A stretch of 51,176 bases of DNA from Pseudomonas fluorescens (GCF_000967965.1 NZ_LACC01000034.1:422-51597), one strand, 5' to 3'. Counted from the first letter of the stretch, positions 18,240 to 27,300 are shown. Numbers and translations: made by a program. The notes: generated by a model not told the origin, from the letters alone.

Positions 18240-20111
18240 TCAGTAACGCTTGATGTCTGCCTGGCTTTCCAACTGCTTGCGATAAGCCGCAAAGTCTTGC
18301 TGGCCGATGCGCGAAGCGAGGTAGCGACGATACTGCGCTTTCTCTTCTTCAGTCGGCGCCGCGGCTTCGTTCACGCCATTGAGGCGCACGATCATCAGGC
18401 TGCCATCAGTCAGCGTCACGCTGGTGAAGGTCGGTTTGTCCTTGGCCGCAGGCTTCGCCATGCGGAACAGCGCTTGCAGCACCGCTGGGTCGACACCTTC
18501 CTGAGCGCGAGTAGCCGCCTCGGTGACTTTCCAGGCCTGGCCGTCGACCGCCTGATCCAGCGGGGTCTTGCCATCGCGCAGGCTGGCAATCAGGGCTTCA
18601 GCCTTGGTCTTGGCATCGGCGCTGGCGTGTTCCTTGGCCAATTGCACACGGATCGCGGCAGAGACGCTTTCCAGCGGCAATTGCGAAGGCTTCAGGTGCT
18701 CCTTGGCACGCAACACGACCACGGTTTCCGGATCGAGCTCGATGGCGGTGCTGTTCGCACCCTCATCCAGCACTTCCGGGCTGAACGCGGCAGTGATCAC
18801 GGCACGGTTGGCCGCAATACCCTCACCGCCTTCACGGCCGAACGGCTTGGACGTGTGGACGGTCAGTTTCAGGTCCTGCGCTGGCTGAGCCAAGTCAGAG
18901 GCTTCGAACGAGGCGTCTTCCAGTTGCTTGCTCGCTTCGACGAAACGCTGCTCGACCTGCTGGGTCTTCAGACCACGGGTCAGCTTGTCTTTCAGGCTGG
19001 CGAATGTCGGTACTTCAGGCGCTTCCACGCCCAACAGCTTGATCAGGTGATACCCGAAATCGGTGCGAACCGGCGCGGAAACCTGGTCCTTGGCCAACGA
19101 ATACAAGGCTTTCTCGAACGCCGGGTCGTAGACGCCAGGACCGGCATAACCCAGGTCACCGCCGTTGTTCGCCGAACCCGGATCCTGGGAGAACTCCTTG
19201 GCCAGGGCCTCGAACTTCTCGCCCTTGGCCAGACGGGCCTGAATCTCTTCGATCTTCGCCTTGGCTTGAGCCTCGGTGGTCTTGTCGTTCACTTCAATCA
19301 GAATGTGCGCCGCCTGGCGTTGCTCGGACAGGTTCGCAATTTCTTTCTGATAGGCCGCCTGCAGGTCTTCGTCATTGACGCTAACCTGATCGAAGAAGGA
19401 AGCCTTCTTCAGCTCGAGGTAATCGATGATCACCTGATCCGGCGTCATGAATTCCTTGGCGTGCTCGTCGTAGTAAGCCTTGACCTCATCGTCGGTCAGT
19501 TTCACCGCTGCCGGGTCGGCCTTGATGTTCAGGGAAGCGAAATCGCGGGTCTGTTTTTCCAGACGGGCAAACGCCAGCACCTGTGCATCGGTCACGAAAC
19601 CGCTACCGGCCAGACCGGCACGCAGCTGACCAATCAGCATTTCCTGAGCCAGCATCTGGCGGAATTGCATGCGGGTATAGCCGAGTTGGCGAATCACTTG
19701 GTCGAAACGATCGGAACTGAACTTGCCATCAACCTGAAACTCGGGTGTTTGCAGGATGACCTGATCAAGCGCCGCTTCGGAAAAAGCGAATTTCGAGTTT
19801 TCTGCGCCTTGCAGCAGCAGCTTGCGATCGATCAGGCCCTTCAGAGCCGAGTCGCGCAACATTTTTTCATCCAGCAAGGAAGCATCGAAATCCTTGCCCA
19901 GCTGTTGCATGAGCTGGCGGCGTTGCATATCGACCGCCTGGCTCAGTTCGTTCTGGCTGATTTCATCGCCGTTGACCTTGGCCGCATCATTACTGTGCGA
20001 CGTAGCCTTGAAGATGGCATCGAAACCGGTCAAAGCCATCAGAACAACGATGACCCCGATAATAGTCTTGGCAATCCAGCCTTGTGAATTGTCCCTGATA
20101 TTCTGCAGCAT
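18240..20111 (-). CDS. ppiD: Periplasmic folding chaperone / peptidyl-prolyl isomerase PpiD
   Basis: 623 residues, the usual PpiD length. A single N-terminal membrane anchor (about residues 14-34) is followed by a SurA-like N-terminal chaperone domain. A parvulin/rotamase domain starts near residue 265 (QAAHILIEV) and ends in FGYHLIKLLGVEAPEVPTF, and a long C-terminal chaperone region follows. It assists folding of proteins leaving the Sec translocon. It sits downstream of hupB, lon and clpXP, the conserved Pseudomonas order, and has its own terminator. Confidence 0.95.
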   Translation of the reverse strand: MLQNIRDNSQGWIAKTIIGVIVVLMALTGFDAIFKATSHSNDAAKVNGDEISQNELSQAVDMQRRQLMQQLGKDFDASLLDEKMLRDSALKGLIDRKLLLQGAENSKFAFSEAALDQVILQTPEFQVDGKFSSDRFDQVIRQLGYTRMQFRQMLAQEMLIGQLRAGLAGSGFVTDAQVLAFARLEKQTRDFASLNIKADPAAVKLTDDEVKAYYDEHAKEFMTPDQVIIDYLELKKASFFDQVSVNDEDLQAAYQKEIANLSEQRQAAHILIEVNDKTTEAQAKAKIEEIQARLAKGEKFEALAKEFSQDPGSANNGGDLGYAGPGVYDPAFEKALYSLAKDQVSAPVRTDFGYHLIKLLGVEAPEVPTFASLKDKLTRGLKTQQVEQRFVEASKQLEDASFEASDLAQPAQDLKLTVHTSKPFGREGGEGIAANRAVITAAFSPEVLDEGANSTAIELDPETVVVLRAKEHLKPSQLPLESVSAAIRVQLAKEHASADAKTKAEALIASLRDGKTPLDQAVDGQAWKVTEAATRAQEGVDPAVLQALFRMAKPAAKDKPTFTSVTLTDGSLMIVRLNGVNEAAAPTEEEKAQYRRYLASRIGQQDFAAYRKQLESQADIKRY

Positions 20112-20179
20112 GCGTCCCCCAGAAACGGTTGAACTTCAAAATTAGGCAACCGTGGAGCGTGGGTAGAGTCCGGATAGAA

Positions 20180-20206
20180 GAAAGGCGCATCCGAGGATGC
20201 GCCTTC
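20180..20206 (-). terminator. Terminator hairpin after the tRNA-Asp relic
   Basis: Perfect 9-bp stem GGCGCATCC / GGATGCGCC (20184-20203) followed on the minus strand by TTTCTTCT. It lies 10 nt beyond the CCA-like end of the tRNA relic, where a tRNA operon terminator belongs. Confidence 0.75.
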
Positions 20207-20213
20207 TCGTAAC

Positions 20214-20291
20214 TGGCGGAGCGGATCGAGGGCTCGAACTGGCGACCCTCGGTGTCTTGAACCGGCGACCTGCTGTCAGGACTGCCGCTCC
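20214..20291 (-). pseudogene. Degenerate tRNA-Asp-like relic
   Basis: On the minus strand the segment opens with GGAGCGG and ends with CCGCTCCGCCA, as Pseudomonas tRNA-Asp(GTC) does, and keeps GGGTCGC...GTTCGAG in the T-arm position. The anticodon stem-loop is rebuilt as CGGT-TCAAGAC-ACCG without U33 or a GTC anticodon, the T-stem no longer pairs (GCCAG against CCTCG), and the D-arm is unrecognisable. Length 78 nt against 77 for the intact gene. The location, between hupB and ppiD, is one where I recall tRNA genes in other pseudomonads. It cannot fold as a normal tRNA. Confidence 0.65.
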
Positions 20292-20344
20292 GCTGCCAAG
20301 TCAGGCATGACCCCGACCCGGATGGGTAAAAACCTGAATCGAAC

Positions 20345-20617
20345 TTAGTTGACAGCTTCTTTCAGTGCTTTACCGGCTTTGAAACCTGGTTTTTTGGCTG
20401 CTGCGATTTCCAGCGTCTTACCGGTCTGTGGGTTACGACCAATGCGAGCCGGACGATCAGTTACGGAGAAGGTACCGAAACCAACCAGAACAACAGAGTC
20501 GCCAGCCTTGAGAGCGCCAGTGACGGATTCGATTACAGCGTCCAGCGCACGGCCAGCAGCAGCTTTCGGGATATCAGCGGATGCAGCGATAGCATCAATC
20601 AGTTCCGACTTGTTCAC
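20345..20617 (-). CDS. hupB: DNA-binding protein HU-beta
   Basis: 90 residues, the standard HU length. It opens MNKSELIDAIAASADI and carries the DNA-binding arm signature GFGTFSVTDRPARIGRNPQT, ending KAGKALKEAVN. It is a dimeric nucleoid protein that bends DNA. It lies between lon and ppiD with its own sigma-70-like promoter in the 150-bp gap after lon. Confidence 0.97.
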   Translation of the reverse strand: MNKSELIDAIAASADIPKAAAGRALDAVIESVTGALKAGDSVVLVGFGTFSVTDRPARIGRNPQTGKTLEIAAAKKPGFKAGKALKEAVN

Positions 20618-20712
20618 TCTAAGTCCCCTTATATCTATTTGAGTATGATTCTAAGTTTTTTTGGTGAAAGCAAAAACGAGTGCTGAATGGCCTACAGACA
20701 CTTAAGAGCCGC

Positions 20713-20742
20713 TTTATAACAAGGGCTCTAAAAAGCTGTCAA
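20713..20742 (-). promoter_or_regulatory. Sigma-70 promoter for hupB
   Basis: On the minus strand TTGACA (20737-20742) and TATAAA (20713-20718) are separated by 18 bp, about 95 nt upstream of the hupB start. This is a near-consensus match; transcription start not known. Confidence 0.7.
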
Positions 20743-20767
20743 GAAAGCCCCCCAGGCAAATACGTAC

Positions 20768-23164
20768 TTAATGCGTGCTAATTCTTTCCTTAGAATCTGC
20801 GTCGCGTTTCTCATCCTTCGCGACTATCTCCGGAGCCACATCCGGCAAGGGCTCCGGCGCGTATTGCAGCGCAATTTGCAGGACCTCGTCAATCCATTTA
20901 ACCGGTTTAATCTGTAGATCCTGCTTGATATTGTCCGGAATCTCTTTGAGATCGCGCACATTCTCTTCAGGAATGATCACGGTCTTGATTCCGCCACGAT
21001 GGGCCGCCAGCAGTTTTTCTTTCAAGCCGCCAATGGCCAATACCTGGCCACGCAACGTGATTTCGCCGGTCATGGCGACATCCGCGCGCACCGGAATGCC
21101 GGTCAATGCCGATACAAGGGCCGTACACATGCCTACACCAGCGCTAGGGCCGTCCTTGGGAGTCGCCCCTTCTGGCATATGGATGTGCGTGTCGCGCTTC
21201 TCATGGAAGTCCAGGGGGATCCCCAGGCTCTTCGCCCGGCTGCGGACAACGGTCAAGGCCGCAGTGATCGATTCGACCATCACGTCACCCAGGGAACCGG
21301 TCTTGATCAACTGGCCCTTGCCCGGTACGACGGCCGCTTCGATAGTCAGCAGTTCGCCACCTACCTGAGTCCACGCCAGCCCGGTCACCTGACCGATCTG
21401 ATCCTGCTGCTCGGCCAGGCCGTAGCGGAATTTACGCACGCCCAGGAAGTGTTCCAGCATGTCTGCGGTGACCTTCACCGAGAAGCGTTTTTCCAGCGCA
21501 TGTTCCTTGACCGCCTTTCGGCAGACCTTGGCAATCTGGCGCTCCAGCCCACGCACACCGGCTTCACGGGTGTAGTAGCGGATGATGTCGCGGATCGCTT
21601 CTGCGTCAAACTCCAGCTCGCCTTTCTTCAGGCCGTTGGCCGTAATCTGCTTTGGCGAAAGGTATTTGACGGCGATGTTGATCTTCTCGTCTTCGGTGTA
21701 GCCCGGCAGACGGATCACTTCCATCCGGTCCAGCAACGCCGGCGGGATGTTCATCGAGTTCGAGGTGCACAGGAACATCACATCGGACAGGTCGTAATCG
21801 ACTTCCAGATAGTGATCGTTGAAGTTGTGGTTCTGCTCCGGATCGAGCACTTCCAGCAACGCCGATGCCGGATCGCCACGCATGTCGCTGCCCATCTTGT
21901 CGATTTCATCGAGCAGGAACAGCGGGTTGCGGACACCCACTTTTGTCATCTTTTGAATCAATCTTCCTGGCATCGAACCGATGTAAGTACGGCGATGGCC
22001 ACGAATTTCCGCCTCGTCACGCACGCCACCGAGGGCCATGCGCACGAATTTGCGGTTGGTGGCGTGAGCAATCGACTCCGCCAGGGATGTTTTACCCACC
22101 CCTGGAGGACCGACCAGGCACAACACCGGACCACGAATTTTCTTCACGCGCTTTTGCACGGCGAGGTATTCGAGGATGCGTTCCTTGACCTCTTCGAGGC
22201 CATAGTGGTCGGCATCCAGAATGTCTTCTGCACGCGCCAGGTCCAGGCGCACCTTGCTCTGGGCCTTCCACGGCACCTGAACCAGCCAGTCGATGTACGA
22301 GCGCACCACGGTCGCTTCCGCGGACATCGGTGACATCTGCTTGAGCTTGTTCAGTTCGGCCGTCGCCTTGGCCAGCGCTTCTTTCGGCAGGCCGGCGGCA
22401 TCGATACGCTTTTTCAGCTCTTCGACTTCGTTGTGACCTTCGTCGCTGTCGCCGAGCTCTTTCTGAATGGCCTTCATCTGCTCATTCAGGTAGTACTCGC
22501 GCTGACTGCGCTCCATTTGTTTTTTGACGCGGCCGCGAATGCGTTTTTCGACTTGCAGCAGATCGATCTCGGCATCCAGCAGCGCCAGAACATGCTCGAC
22601 CCGGGCCGACAAATCGATGATTTCGAGGATTTCCTGCTTCTGTTCGATCTTCAGGGCCATGTGCGCGGCCATGGTGTCTACCAGGCGGCCTGGCTCATCG
22701 ATGCTGTTGAGCGACGACAGGACTTCAGCCGGGACTTTCTTGCCCAACTGCACATATTGCTCGAACTGAGACAGCAGGCTGCGAACGAACACTTCCGACT
22801 CGCGCTCTGGTGCTTCAACTTCGTCGATCAGGGAGACTTCGGCACGACAGTGGCCATCCACTTCACTGAAGCGCTCAACGGCACCCCGCTGCTCGCCTTC
22901 GACCAGAACCTTGACCGTTCCGTCAGGCAGCTTCAGCAGCTGCAGAACGGTGGCAATCGTACCAACGCGGTACAGGGCCTCTTCACCGGGATCGTCGTCA
23001 GCCGGGTTTCTCTGGGCCAGCAGAAGAATCTGCTTGTCACCCGTCATCGCAGCCTCGAGGGCTTCGATGGATTTCTCGCGCCCCACGAACAGCGGGATAA
23101 CCATGTGCGGATAAACCACGACATCACGCAATGGCAGGAGAGGCAATTCGATGGTTGTCTTCAT
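20768..23164 (-). CDS. lon: ATP-dependent protease Lon
   Basis: 798 residues from the ATG at 23164 (GAGGCGAA upstream), close to E. coli Lon. An N-terminal substrate-binding LON domain (PLLPLRDVVVYPHMVIPLF) is followed by a coiled-coil region. The AAA+ module has Walker A GPPGVGKTS and Walker B LFLLDEIDK, and the C-terminal Ser-Lys protease domain has KDGPSAGVGM with the catalytic Ser and GGLKEKLLAA with the Lys. It degrades misfolded and regulatory proteins. An in-frame extension back to 23359 runs through the promoter and terminator and is not used. It follows clpP-clpX in the same direction but has its own heat-shock-type promoter. Confidence 0.97.
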   Translation of the reverse strand: MKTTIELPLLPLRDVVVYPHMVIPLFVGREKSIEALEAAMTGDKQILLLAQRNPADDDPGEEALYRVGTIATVLQLLKLPDGTVKVLVEGEQRGAVERFSEVDGHCRAEVSLIDEVEAPERESEVFVRSLLSQFEQYVQLGKKVPAEVLSSLNSIDEPGRLVDTMAAHMALKIEQKQEILEIIDLSARVEHVLALLDAEIDLLQVEKRIRGRVKKQMERSQREYYLNEQMKAIQKELGDSDEGHNEVEELKKRIDAAGLPKEALAKATAELNKLKQMSPMSAEATVVRSYIDWLVQVPWKAQSKVRLDLARAEDILDADHYGLEEVKERILEYLAVQKRVKKIRGPVLCLVGPPGVGKTSLAESIAHATNRKFVRMALGGVRDEAEIRGHRRTYIGSMPGRLIQKMTKVGVRNPLFLLDEIDKMGSDMRGDPASALLEVLDPEQNHNFNDHYLEVDYDLSDVMFLCTSNSMNIPPALLDRMEVIRLPGYTEDEKINIAVKYLSPKQITANGLKKGELEFDAEAIRDIIRYYTREAGVRGLERQIAKVCRKAVKEHALEKRFSVKVTADMLEHFLGVRKFRYGLAEQQDQIGQVTGLAWTQVGGELLTIEAAVVPGKGQLIKTGSLGDVMVESITAALTVVRSRAKSLGIPLDFHEKRDTHIHMPEGATPKDGPSAGVGMCTALVSALTGIPVRADVAMTGEITLRGQVLAIGGLKEKLLAAHRGGIKTVIIPEENVRDLKEIPDNIKQDLQIKPVKWIDEVLQIALQYAPEPLPDVAPEIVAKDEKRDADSKERISTH

Positions 23165-23222
23165 GATTTCGCCTCTACGGCGGCCGTAAGGCCGGAAACA
23201 GATGGAAGTAAGCTTGAAACCA

Positions 23223-23251
23223 AGATGGGGGCAGCCTTCAAAAAAAACAAG
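23223..23251 (-). promoter_or_regulatory. Sigma-32 (RpoH) heat-shock promoter candidate for lon
   Basis: On the minus strand CTTGTTT (23245-23251) is followed after 14 bp by CCCCATCT (23223-23230), the latter an exact fit to the sigma-32 -10 pattern CCCCATnT. It lies about 60 nt upstream of the lon ATG and downstream of the clpX terminator, as expected for a heat-shock lon promoter. Confidence 0.65.
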
Positions 23252-23270
23252 CACAAAGACTGTGTAAAAC

Positions 23271-23303
23271 GCGCAAAAAGCAAAGGGGCCCGAAGGCCCC
23301 TTC
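23271..23303 (-). terminator. Terminator of clpX
   Basis: Perfect 8-bp stem AAGGGGCC / GGCCCCTT with a TTCG tetraloop, followed on the minus strand by TTTGCTTTTTG, 22 nt past the clpX stop. Confidence 0.85.
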
Positions 23304-23324
23304 TTTGTACCGGCTGCGTGACGC

Positions 23325-24608
23325 TTAAGCGTCTGGCGCGGCCTTGGCGGTCGGCTCACTGTTTTCGTAGATGTACAGTGGCTTGGACTTGCCTTCTATC
23401 ACGCTTTCATCGATCACTACTTTGCTCACCTCGGATTGCGAGGGGATTTCATACATAGTGTCGAGCAACACACCTTCGAGAATCGATCGCAGGCCACGGG
23501 CACCGGTTTTACGTTCCAGGGCACGCTTGGCGACCGACTTCAGAGCGTCGGAACGGAATTCCAGATCAACGCCTTCCATCTCGAACAGCTTGGCATACTG
23601 CTTGGTCAGGGCATTTTTCGGCTCGGTGAGGATCTGCATCAGTGCAGCCTCGTCAAGCTCGTCCAGCGTGGCAAGTACCGGCAGACGACCGACGAATTCC
23701 GGGATCAGACCGAACTTGACCAGATCGTCAGGCTCGACTTCACGCAGGGACTCACCGACTTTCTTGCCTTCTTCCTTGCTGCGCACTTCTGCGTTGAAAC
23801 CGATGCCACCTTTGGTGGAACGGTTTTGAATGACCTTCTCAAGACCAGAGAACGCGCCACCGCAGATAAACAGGATGTTACGGGTGTCGACCTGCAGGAA
23901 TTCCTGCTGCGGATGCTTGCGACCACCTTGTGGTGGAACGGAAGCGACCGTGCCTTCGATCAACTTGAGCAGGGCTTGTTGCACGCCTTCACCAGAAACG
24001 TCCCGGGTGATCGACGGGTTGTCAGACTTGCGCGAAATCTTGTCGATTTCATCGATGTAGACAATGCCCATCTGGGCTTTTTCCACGTCGTAATCGCACT
24101 TCTGCAACAGCTTCTGAATGATGTTCTCGACATCTTCACCCACGTAACCCGCCTCGGTGAGGGTGGTTGCGTCGGCGATGGTGAACGGAACGTTCAGCAA
24201 GCGGGCCAGTGTTTCGGCAAGCAGGGTCTTACCCGAGCCTGTCGGGCCGATCAGCAGGATGTTGCTCTTGCCGAGTTCGACGTCGTCATTCTTTTTGTCA
24301 CGCTGATTCAGGCGTTTGTAGTGGTTGTACACCGCTACGGCCAGAACCTTTTTCGCACGCTCCTGACCAATCACATACTGATCAAGGATGCCGCTGATTT
24401 CTTTAGGCGAAGGCAATTTATGCGCGCTGCTTTCGGCCTGTGCTTCCTGCACCTCCTCGCGGATGATGTCGTTGCACAAGTCGACGCACTCGTCGCAGAT
24501 AAAGACCGAGGGGCCGGCAATCAATTTGCGCACTTCATGCTGGCTTTTGCCACAGAAGGAGCAATAGAGCAGCTTGCCGTTGTCCTCGCCGTTGCGGGTG
24601 TCAGTCAT
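23325..24608 (-). CDS. clpX: ATP-dependent Clp protease ATP-binding subunit ClpX
   Basis: 427 residues from the ATG at 24608 (MTDTRNGEDNGK). The N-terminal zinc finger is visible (CSFCGK and CDECVDLC). The AAA+ core has Walker A GPTGSGKT, the substrate-pulling pore loop GYVG and Walker B VYIDEIDK. ClpX unfolds tagged proteins and feeds them to ClpP. It lies 112 nt downstream of clpP with a hairpin in the gap. An upstream in-frame start at 24641 adds 11 residues not found in the family. Confidence 0.97.
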   Translation of the reverse strand: MTDTRNGEDNGKLLYCSFCGKSQHEVRKLIAGPSVFICDECVDLCNDIIREEVQEAQAESSAHKLPSPKEISGILDQYVIGQERAKKVLAVAVYNHYKRLNQRDKKNDDVELGKSNILLIGPTGSGKTLLAETLARLLNVPFTIADATTLTEAGYVGEDVENIIQKLLQKCDYDVEKAQMGIVYIDEIDKISRKSDNPSITRDVSGEGVQQALLKLIEGTVASVPPQGGRKHPQQEFLQVDTRNILFICGGAFSGLEKVIQNRSTKGGIGFNAEVRSKEEGKKVGESLREVEPDDLVKFGLIPEFVGRLPVLATLDELDEAALMQILTEPKNALTKQYAKLFEMEGVDLEFRSDALKSVAKRALERKTGARGLRSILEGVLLDTMYEIPSQSEVSKVVIDESVIEGKSKPLYIYENSEPTAKAAPDA

Positions 24609-24656
24609 TCGTTCGATCCAAATCCGATAGGCTTGCAACACAAGATGAAGGCTATT

Positions 24657-24676
24657 GCGGGCTTTTTCAAGCCCGC
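24657..24676 (-). terminator. Intergenic hairpin between clpP and clpX
   Basis: GCGGGCTT / AAGCCCGC, 8-bp stem with a short loop and no T-run. It probably tunes read-through from clpP into clpX or protects the clpP mRNA end rather than acting as a full terminator. Confidence 0.4.
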
Positions 24677-24720
24677 TGGTGATCGGACCCGCCGACCAAC
24701 CTTATTTTGAGCTGCTTGGT

Positions 24721-25356
24721 TTAAGCAGGACGCTGGCTGATCACTTCATCGATCAACCCGTACTCACGCGCGGCATCTGCACTCATGAAGTTGTCGCGGT
24801 TGGTATCGCGCTCGATTTCTTCGAGAGTGCGCCCGCTGTGCTTGGCCATCAGCGTGTTGAGACGCTCGCGAATGAAGAGGATTTCCTTGGCATGGATTTC
24901 GATATCCGACGCCTGGCCCTGGAAACCACCCAGTGGCTGGTGAATCATCACACGCGAGTTCGGCAGGCAGTAACGCTTGCCTTGTGCACCGGCAGTCAGC
25001 AGGAACGCGCCCATGCTGCACGCCTGACCGATACAAGTGGTCGACACGTTGGGTTTGATGAACTGCATGGTGTCGTAGATCGACATGCCAGCCGTCACCG
25101 AACCGCCCGGGGAGTTGATATAGAGATGGATGTCCTTGTCCGGGTTTTCCGCTTCAAGGAACAGCAATTGCGCACAGATCAGGTTGGCCATGTAGTCCTC
25201 TACCGGACCAACCAGAAAGATCACCCGCTCCTTGAGGAGACGCGAGTAGATGTCGTAGGCGCGCTCGCCACGAGCGGACTGCTCGACAACCATCGGGACC
25301 AGGCCGCCTGCGGCCTGGATATCAGAGTTCTGCTGAATATACGAATTACGGAACAT
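24721..25356 (-). CDS. clpP: ATP-dependent Clp protease proteolytic subunit ClpP
   Basis: 211 residues. The serine-protease triad is in place: S114 in GQACSMGAF, H139 in VMIHQPLGG and D188 in RDTNRDN. The first about 17 residues fit the propeptide removed by self-cleavage. It forms the tetradecameric proteolytic chamber used by ClpX and ClpA. It lies between tig and clpX, all on the minus strand, the standard tig-clpP-clpX order. Confidence 0.98.
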   Translation of the reverse strand: MFRNSYIQQNSDIQAAGGLVPMVVEQSARGERAYDIYSRLLKERVIFLVGPVEDYMANLICAQLLFLEAENPDKDIHLYINSPGGSVTAGMSIYDTMQFIKPNVSTTCIGQACSMGAFLLTAGAQGKRYCLPNSRVMIHQPLGGFQGQASDIEIHAKEILFIRERLNTLMAKHSGRTLEEIERDTNRDNFMSADAAREYGLIDEVISQRPA

Positions 25357-25395
25357 GCTCTGCAGTCACTCCCAAATAGTTATGTCTTGAATACG

Positions 25396-25423
25396 CATAA
25401 GCCAGCTCGAAAGCTGGCTTATG
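25396..25423 (-). terminator. Hairpin between tig and clpP
   Basis: Perfect 12-bp stem CATAAGCCAGCT / AGCTGGCTTATG with a TTCG loop on the minus strand. It lies 27 nt beyond the tig stop and has no T-run, suggesting partial termination or mRNA processing between tig and clpP. Confidence 0.6.
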
Positions 25424-25449
25424 GTGTTTGCTTCTTACCGCAAAAGTGA

Positions 25450-26760
25450 TCAGTCGGCTTGTGGTGCTTCTACCGGCTTGACCGCTTCTTCGTAAGAGAC
25501 CGATTTGTCGGTCACGCTAGCTTTCTGCAGAACAGTATCCACAACTTGCTCTTCCAGCACAACCGAGCGAACTTCGTTCAGTTGCTGGTCGTTCTTGTAG
25601 TACCAGGACACAACTTGCTCAGGCTCCTGGTAGGCCGAAGCCATTTCCTGAATCATCTCGCGAACGCGGGCTTCGTCAGGCTTCAGGTCGAATTGCTTGA
25701 CCACTTCAGCCACGATCAGGCCCAGCACTACACGGCGCTTGGCCTGCTCTTCGAACAGCTCGGCCGGCAGCTGGTCAGGCTTGATGTTGCCACCGAACTG
25801 CTGAACAGCCTGCACGCGCAGACGGTCAACTTCGTTGGACAGCAGAGCCTTTGGCACTTCGATCGGGTTGGTGGCCAGCAGACCGTCCATCACCTGATTC
25901 TTGACCTTGGATTTGATAGCCTGACGCAGCTCACGCTCCATGTTCTTGCGAACTTCGGCGCGGAAGCCTTCCAGACCGGTTTCCTTGATGCCGAATTGAG
26001 CGAAGAACTCTTCGGTCAGTTCTGGCAGCTTTGGCTCGGAAACAGTGTTGACGGTCACGGTGAACTCGGCGGCTTTGCCAGCCAGGTCCAGGTTCTGATA
26101 GTCCTCTGGGAAAGTCAGGTTCAGAACGCGTTCTTCACCGGCTTTTGCGCCAACCAGGCCATCTTCGAAACCAGGGATCATGCGGCCGGAACCCAGAACC
26201 AGCTGAGTACCCTTGGCGGAACCGCCAGCGAACACTTCACCGTCAACCTTGCCGACGAAGTCAATGTTCAGTTGGTCTTCGTTTTGAGCGGCGCGATCGG
26301 CCACTTCGAAACGAGTGTTCTGCTTGCGCAGGATGTCCAGCATCTTGTCCAGATCGGCATCAGACACGTCAGCGCTCAGGCGCTCTACGGTGATACCTTC
26401 GAAACCGGCAACGGTGAACTCAGGGAACACTTCGAATACGGCTACGTATTCCAGGTCCTTGCCCGCTTCCAGGGATTTTGGCTCGATCGAAGGCTGACCA
26501 GCCGGGTTCAGCTTCTGCTCAACCACAGCTTCGTAGAAGGAAGACTGGATCACGTCGCCTACAGCTTCCTGGCGAGCGTCAGCACCGAAACGGCGCTTGA
26601 TTTCGCTCATTGGCACTTTGCCTGGACGGAAGCCAGCAATCTTGGCCTTTTGGGCGGTCTGCTGCAGACGCTTGTTGACCTGGCTCTCGATGCGCTCAGC
26701 CGGCACGGTGACGCTCATGCGGCGCTCAAGAGCAGTAGTATTTTCAACAGAAACTTGCAT
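25450..26760 (-). CDS. tig: Trigger factor, ribosome-associated chaperone
   Basis: 436 residues from the ATG at 26760 (MQVSVENTTALERRMSV). The ribosome-binding signature GFRPGKVPMSEIKRRFG is in the N-terminal domain. A FKBP-type PPIase domain follows (about 150-245), then a long helical C-terminal chaperone domain. It binds nascent chains at the ribosome exit tunnel. An upstream in-frame start (26823) adds 21 residues that do not fit the family. First gene of the tig-clpP-clpX series. Confidence 0.97.
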   Translation of the reverse strand: MQVSVENTTALERRMSVTVPAERIESQVNKRLQQTAQKAKIAGFRPGKVPMSEIKRRFGADARQEAVGDVIQSSFYEAVVEQKLNPAGQPSIEPKSLEAGKDLEYVAVFEVFPEFTVAGFEGITVERLSADVSDADLDKMLDILRKQNTRFEVADRAAQNEDQLNIDFVGKVDGEVFAGGSAKGTQLVLGSGRMIPGFEDGLVGAKAGEERVLNLTFPEDYQNLDLAGKAAEFTVTVNTVSEPKLPELTEEFFAQFGIKETGLEGFRAEVRKNMERELRQAIKSKVKNQVMDGLLATNPIEVPKALLSNEVDRLRVQAVQQFGGNIKPDQLPAELFEEQAKRRVVLGLIVAEVVKQFDLKPDEARVREMIQEMASAYQEPEQVVSWYYKNDQQLNEVRSVVLEEQVVDTVLQKASVTDKSVSYEEAVKPVEAPQAD

Positions 26761-27103
26761 GGATATTCCTCGTTGCACAGACGTTAGCCGGCCGTTTCCG
26801 ACCCCAGAATCAAGGGCATGCATTCTAGTGGGTCAAACTCAAGAAGTCACCCTACTGAAAACGGGTAAAAACGCAGCAGGCAATTTATAGGTGCGAATGC
26901 ACGAATGCACCTCGCCCCGATGGCAAATACAACCAATCACGCCAGGGCTCTGCGCCAACCTTTCTACATATAGACAAGGTCGCCAATCATCTCCCTGACA
27001 GCCGATCTCGCAAGCAAGGCCGGCGGGCAGGACTGCATCATCGAGAAACATAAATACGACGAAACGCCCTACCCCTGCGACCCGGAACCTGCGGCCGCTG
27101 AAA
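26761..27103. other. Intergenic gap between tig and the tRNA cluster
   Basis: About 340 bases upstream of tig and downstream of the tRNA terminator. It must hold the tig promoter, but no -35/-10 pair of near-consensus quality was found. Short frames here show no coding signal. Nothing else was recognised. Confidence 0.4.
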
Positions 27104-27139
27104 CAAAAAAGGCGCCAGACTTTTCAATCTGGCGCCTTT
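27104..27139 (-). terminator. Terminator of the tRNA operon
   Basis: AAAGGCGCCAGA / TCTGGCGCCTTT stem, followed on the minus strand by TTTTTTG. It lies 8 nt past the CCA of the last tRNA-His. Confidence 0.9.
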
Positions 27140-27146
27140 CGAAATA

Positions 27147-27223
27147 TGGGGTGGACGATGGGGATCGAACCCACGACAACGGGAGTCACAATCCCGTGCT
27201 CTACCAACTGAGCTACGCCCACC
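27147..27223 (-). tRNA. tRNA-His (GTG), distal copy
   Basis: Full cloverleaf: acceptor GTGGGCG / CGTCCAC, anticodon GTG in loop TTGTGAC, GGTTCGATC T-loop, encoded CCA at 27147-27149. The extra G at position -1 (27223) opposite C73, the tRNA-His identity element, is present. Last gene of the Arg-His-Leu-His operon. Confidence 0.97.
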
Positions 27224-27300
27224 ATATTGCCTGTTAAAGAAGCCAAACAAACTTCTTTATCAAGCTCCAGCCAGGTCAAACGCCTGAGTGAAGCTTTAAT

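Noticed and set aside
18165..22333. Long plus-strand frames opposite ppiD and lon (about 640 and 444 codons)
   Set aside because: Shadows of strongly supported minus-strand genes. No recognisable domains and they run through the promoters and terminators of those genes.
26839..27051. 70-codon minus-strand frame upstream of tig
   Set aside because: No ribosome site, no motif, and it overlaps the area where the tig promoter must lie.
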